DNA of 64,000 nt from Homoserinimonas sp. (lineage in GTDB: Bacteria; Actinomycetota; Actinomycetes; Actinomycetales; Microbacteriaceae). Every line of letters starts with the position of its first letter. The first letter of the stretch is position 1. The stretch covers positions 799,575 through 863,574 of the forward strand of contig JAMLGP010000001.1 of assembly GCA_023957835.1 (NCBI GenBank), given 5' to 3'. This document shows, piece by piece, positions 63,700 to 64,000 of this stretch. Below the pieces are notes generated by a model that saw only the letters and a program-made list of their open reading frames with translations, was not told the DNA's origin and made no database searches. A program made the translations under genes and the position numbers.

Positions 63700-64000
63700 T
63701 ACCTAACCTCCGCCAGTTGATCGCCCAGGTGCCGAAGCCCAGATGAATTCGAAGATTTCACTAGAACGACATCTCCAGGAAGCAACTCGCCACGCAATTG
63801 ATCGTATGCCTCCCGTGGAGTTTCCACGAAGATCGACTCTCCGTTCCACGAGCCTTCAAGCCCGGCAGCCACATGAATGGGTTTTGCGCCTAAACCAACA
63901 ACAATTAACTGATCGATGTTCAAACGAACTGCGAGCCTTCCGAGGCGGTCATGTTCCTCGAAGCTGAAGTCCCCGAGTTCGGCCATTTCTCCCAGCACCG
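63699..64000 (-). CDS. murF: UDP-MurNAc-tripeptide--D-Ala-D-Ala ligase MurF, C-terminal fragment
   Basis: The last 99-100 residues of MurF, cut by the window edge. [19 protein letters not shown] and [21 protein letters not shown] match the C-terminal Mur-ligase domain, and the position directly before mraY is standard. The ATP-binding core is outside the window. Confidence 0.9.
   Translation of the reverse strand, partial: VLGEMAELGDFSFEEHDRLGRLAVRLNIDQLIVVGLGAKPIHVAAGLEGSWNGESIFVETPREAYDQLRGELLPGDVVLVKSSNSSGLRHLGDQLAEVR

Noticed and set aside
1..64000. CRISPR arrays, insertion sequences, prophage, rRNA or integration sites
   Set aside because: No spaced repeat array, transposase, integrase or rRNA sequence seen; repeats found are short and local.

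Overview
The window looks like a piece of chromosome from an actinobacterium of the family Microbacteriaceae or a close relative. I infer this from moderately high GC with GC-rich third codon positions, mycothiol synthesis (MshC), the RNA-polymerase factor RbpA, Wag31/DivIVA and SepF next to ftsZ with no ftsA, the PafBC regulator pair beside tatAC and helY, the qcrCAB/ctaCDEF respiratory set, and a DUF222-HNH protein. Genes are packed very tightly: many same-strand starts overlap the preceding stop (ATGA, GTGA, TTGA), and several convergent pairs share stop-codon bases. There is one tRNA (Leu-GAG), no rRNA, no CRISPR array and no insertion sequence. The genus cannot be fixed from this alone.

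Layout. (1) 1-7181: the tail of a glycosyltransferase, a YbaK-type deacylase, an SGNH hydrolase, then the mutasome operon imuA'-imuB-dnaE2, read leftwards from a promoter that carries a perfect actinobacterial LexA box. (2) 7182-14404: a DadA-like oxidoreductase, a TetR/ATPase/permease drug-export operon, a DUF222-HNH protein, a small membrane ORF, an ICMT-like methyltransferase and tRNA-Leu. (3) 14443-29212: an M20 peptidase, uppP, mshC, PAC2 and HAD proteins, then a long rightward block trmI-FKBP-pafB-pafC-tatA-tatC-helY-lnt-ppm. The Pup/proteasome genes that often lie between trmI and pafBC in actinobacteria are absent here. (4) 29209-35035: rbpA, glycerophosphodiesterase, SPFH/NfeD pair, SDR, S9 peptidase and a YmgE-like protein. 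(5) 35136-43699: trpD divergent from ctaE-qcrC-qcrA-qcrB, facing ctaC-ctaD-ctaF. Together these encode the bc1-aa3 respiratory supercomplex. (6) 43845-51366: erpA, a dipeptidase, DUF3043, pyrD, nrdR and dnaE1. (7) 51439-64000: the division and cell-wall cluster murF-mraY-murD-ftsW-murG-murC-ftsQ-ftsZ-yggS-sepF-yggT-divIVA-lspA-rluD, all leftwards. The pgeF gene usually found between ftsZ and yggS is missing.

The genes cover DNA-damage tolerance (LexA-controlled translesion synthesis plus PafBC), lipoprotein processing (lspA, lnt) and Tat export, respiration, and peptidoglycan synthesis and division. A recurrent regulatory theme is leaderless transcription: at least nine genes have a -10 hexamer of form TANNNT (or close to it) exactly 6-7 bases before an ATG/GTG start and no Shine-Dalgarno sequence. 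This changes several start-codon choices, notably TetR, ctaE and the M20 peptidase. I found no clearly new multi-gene system. The most interesting points are the SOS promoter design, the leaderless-start pattern, the missing Pup locus and the odd yggT start.
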